From Lamellibrachia columna (lineage: Eukaryota; Annelida; Polychaeta; Sabellida; Siboglinidae), in the NCBI GenBank assembly GCA_963662155.1, contig OY759261.1, positions 239,501-303,500 of the forward strand: DNA of 64,000 nucleotides, read 5' to 3'. Positions within the stretch are counted from its first letter, which is position 1, and the number at the start of each line of letters is the position of its first letter. The translations under genes and the position numbers were made by a program. The notes under the pieces are model-generated. The model searched no databases, had not been told where the DNA came from, and saw only the letters and a list, made by a program, of their open reading frames with translations. This document shows positions 12,162-64,000 of the stretch, in pieces.

Positions 12162-12260
12162 CATATATGTACGGCTGTTCAGGACCATATATGTACGGCT
12201 GTTCATGACCATATATGTACGGCTGTTCAGGACCATATATGCAAGGCTGTTCAGGATCAT
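12162..12260. repeat. 24-bp tandem repeat, about 4 copies
   Basis: The unit ATATATGTACGGCTGTTCAG with spacer ACC is repeated head to tail, and the last copy is diverged. Confidence 0.9.
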
Positions 12261-12479
12261 TGGTCCGATTTACTCACCGCTTTGTGCCTCATTTGTGTCG
12301 TTAATATTAAAAAAACAGCTGCTGCTCAAATTGAACTTTGTTTATGCGAATAATCTAATTAATAATGTTATTTTAATGGTGTCGGTATTGCAACTGCACA
12401 CGAGTTTACTTTTTGCATTTGCTTAGCTTTGCTTAATACTTTTTAATTTTACTTGAATATATTTTCTTCGAATTATTTC

Positions 12480-12575
12480 TACCTTAACTCTGGATAAGCC
12501 AATGTCTTCCTTGTCCACTTGCCATCTGAGCTTTTAATGGCAATCTTGTTAAATCTTGTTAAATCTTGTTAACTC
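12480..12575 (+). mobile_element. isolated LINE 3' tail (CR1-like)
   Basis: It contains GATAAGCCAATGTCTTCC, TTGTCCACTTGCCATCTG and then GGCAATCTTGTTAAATCTTG with the ATCTTGTTAA step repeated three times. This matches the end of the LINE at 1-1240, without any coding part. Confidence 0.7.
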
Positions 12576-13155
12576 ACTTCCAAGATATGTACCAGTTCTT
12601 TTAGGTAGGCGGCCATGGTACGGTGTGATAGCTAGGTAGATGAGTAGTCAGATGGGCGGGTGGGTCGGTGGGTGGTTGAGTAGGTAGATGGGTATTTAGG
12701 TCATGGTCTTTTGCAGAGCTTGATTTCGTAAATGATTTCAATATGGTGCGAAATGCATCGAAGGACAGACGGCGCAAACTGTTGAATTATACATGAAACA
12801 ATGAACTGAATGTCAAAGCAACAATTTTTCCCTTCACCTTTATTGGTTCACGTGCATATGTATCACTTATTAGACACATTAATTACATACCATATGGTGG
12901 ACTTCCTTTTATGCATAAATGATGACAAATTGATGCACTCGGGATAATCCAATGAATGGCTTCCTTGTCCACTTGCAATCTGGAGCTTGTGGCTTTGGGT
13001 GTTAAATCGTGTTACATCTTGTCAACTTCCAAATGAGCGTATGGGTGCTTGCGTGCGTACTTGTAATTAGCAACTGATACTTCCACATAATAAAAGTTGT
13101 CTACCAAAATTACACAACCGTTAAGGTTTTCAAGTTAAATCTTACAATAAAAACT
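12576..13155. other. intergenic with a second LINE tail remnant
   Basis: No gene is seen. Around 12940-13025 there is another diverged copy of the LINE tail (CCTTGTCCACTTGCAATCTG, then GTTAAATCGTGTTACATCTT). A GGTNGGTGGG-like low-complexity patch lies at 12625-12700. Confidence 0.55.
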
Positions 13156-13461
13156 GACTGATACATGACAATTAAACGTTGCGTTACCCCTGACACCGTG
13201 CCAGCTGACTGATACATTACAATTAAATGTAGCGTTAACCCTGACACCGTGCAAGCTGACTGATACATTACAATTAAACGTTGCGTTACCCCTGACACCG
13301 TGCAAGCTGACTGATACATGACAATTAAATGTAGCGTTACCCCTGACACCGTGCAAGCTGACTGATACATGAAAATTAAATGTTGCTTTACCCCTGACAC
13401 CGTGCAAGCTGACTGATACATGACAATTAAATGTTGCGTTATCCCTGACACCGTGCAAACT
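13156..13461. repeat. 51-bp minisatellite, 6 copies
   Basis: The unit begins GACTGATACATGACAATTAA and ends CCGTGCAAGCT; copies start at 13156, 13207, 13258, 13309, 13360 and 13411. Because 51 is a multiple of three, two minus-strand frames stay open through the whole array (for example HVSVSLHGVRGNATFNC per unit). No other evidence of coding is visible. Confidence 0.95.
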
Positions 13462-13978
13462 GTATTCAGTCACCATATCTACATCTGGCATAATAAGTTC
13501 AACACCATTAGTAATATATACTCAACACCAAACTATATTAGGTAACTTAGGATGATATGCGTCTATGGCTTAAGATCTCAGATCATAGGATGTCAGTTGA
13601 TGATCCATTATTACAAAATAAGAAATCAGTCGATGGTACATATTCCGATATGTTGCATAGATCCCTACTAAAATTACAACGAAAATTAACTACCAAAATT
13701 ATACAACCTTTAATTAACAATACCCTGCCACCGTGCTACATCTATTCAATCTAATAAACTAAATCTAGGATAAGATACTCCATATCAGTAGTATTCAACA
13801 CTGAACGTCAATCCATGTGTTGTTTAGCGTGGGAGAATATGCGCATGCGGGGTAATATGCCACACAGTTGGTAAGGTAAATGATACGATGTAAAACCAAA
13901 GCGATCTAACGCAAACAGACAGACAATGTTTGGCATTGGATTGCGATAAATATAATAACGTTTTCCTGTACGTGTACT
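13462..13978. other. no gene recognised
   Basis: AT-rich sequence downstream of the possible terminal exon of the large gene. Nothing identifiable was seen. Confidence 0.4.
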
Positions 13979-63666
<49,688 letters not shown>

Positions 63667-64000
63667 CTGTAATAGGCAGATATTCAAAATAAAACAGTTA
63701 TCCAACATAGGGAGGGATCAAATATTTACTTAACTACAGTCATTGATAATGTTCTATGACAATAACTTAAATTGGTGAAATGCAGGCCATAACATGTCCA
63801 ATATTGACATCATTTAAATATACAAATATACTATGCAATTAAAACAACACGTTATAATAAAAATCATCGTTCATGCAACATGTTATGCCATACACACAAC
63901 TAGGCGACATGTTGTCTAGACTGATAACTGTTAGTTTCAGATTTGGAGTCTGGGGAATATTACACCTAAACATACCAATTCCATTTCCAACATACCAATT
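63667..64000. other. intron upstream of the vWA exon
   Basis: AT-rich intronic sequence, with no coding signal. Confidence 0.6.

Overview
The window reads as nuclear DNA of an invertebrate animal. It is intron-rich (GT...AG splicing, mostly long introns) and full of degraded non-LTR retrotransposons, minisatellites and long (AT)n, (CA)n and (CCGC)n arrays. The main gene encodes an extracellular protein with metazoan domains (vWA, EGF-like, IPT/TIG, cadherin). Nothing fixes the species. A marine lophotrochozoan such as a mollusc is a guess from the repeat style and the domain mix.

Main gene: one minus-strand gene occupies about 14-63.7 kb, read from high to low coordinates, and enters the window from the right. 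I could chain 34 exons whose phases agree at every junction, giving about 2,930 codons. The order is: vWA domain with intact MIDAS (63.0-63.7 kb); a small array of 108-nt EGF exons, some decaying (56.5-61.8 kb); an IPT/TIG domain on two exons (55.3-55.9 kb); an EGF-like exon leading into a putative-Ig/dystroglycan-type module (52.0-53.5 kb); a long stretch of beta-sandwich-like modules I cannot name (28.1-51.5 kb); and about twelve cadherin repeats (14.2-27.4 kb). The last eight junctions come from a three-exon, two-cadherin unit that has been tandemly duplicated. The 3' end is unclear: the last cadherin seems frameshifted, and I see no transmembrane segment.

Left part: a perfect-looking 3,412-bp tandem duplication (2426-9243) carries minus-strand thrombospondin-type-1-like exons and a somatomedin-B-like exon, either a separate small gene cluster or distal exons of the main gene. 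It is preceded by a dead CR1-like LINE (1-1240) and followed by about 4 kb of non-coding, repeat-bearing DNA.

Repeats and mobile DNA: CR1-like LINE relics lie at 1-1240, 31.1-32.3, 57.3-58.9 and 62.6-63.0 kb; RTE/Jockey-like relics lie at 37.0-42.2, 43.1-44.0, 59.8-60.4 and 62.3-62.6 kb. Minisatellites of 24, 51, 55, 56, 92 and 94 bp sit in or next to the gene. The 92-bp array has captured the splice donor of a cadherin exon and repeats it seven times. Two palindromic AT-rich clusters (52.5-53.2 and 54.4-55.2 kb) and an inverted-repeat element (45.0-45.8 kb) also lie in introns.
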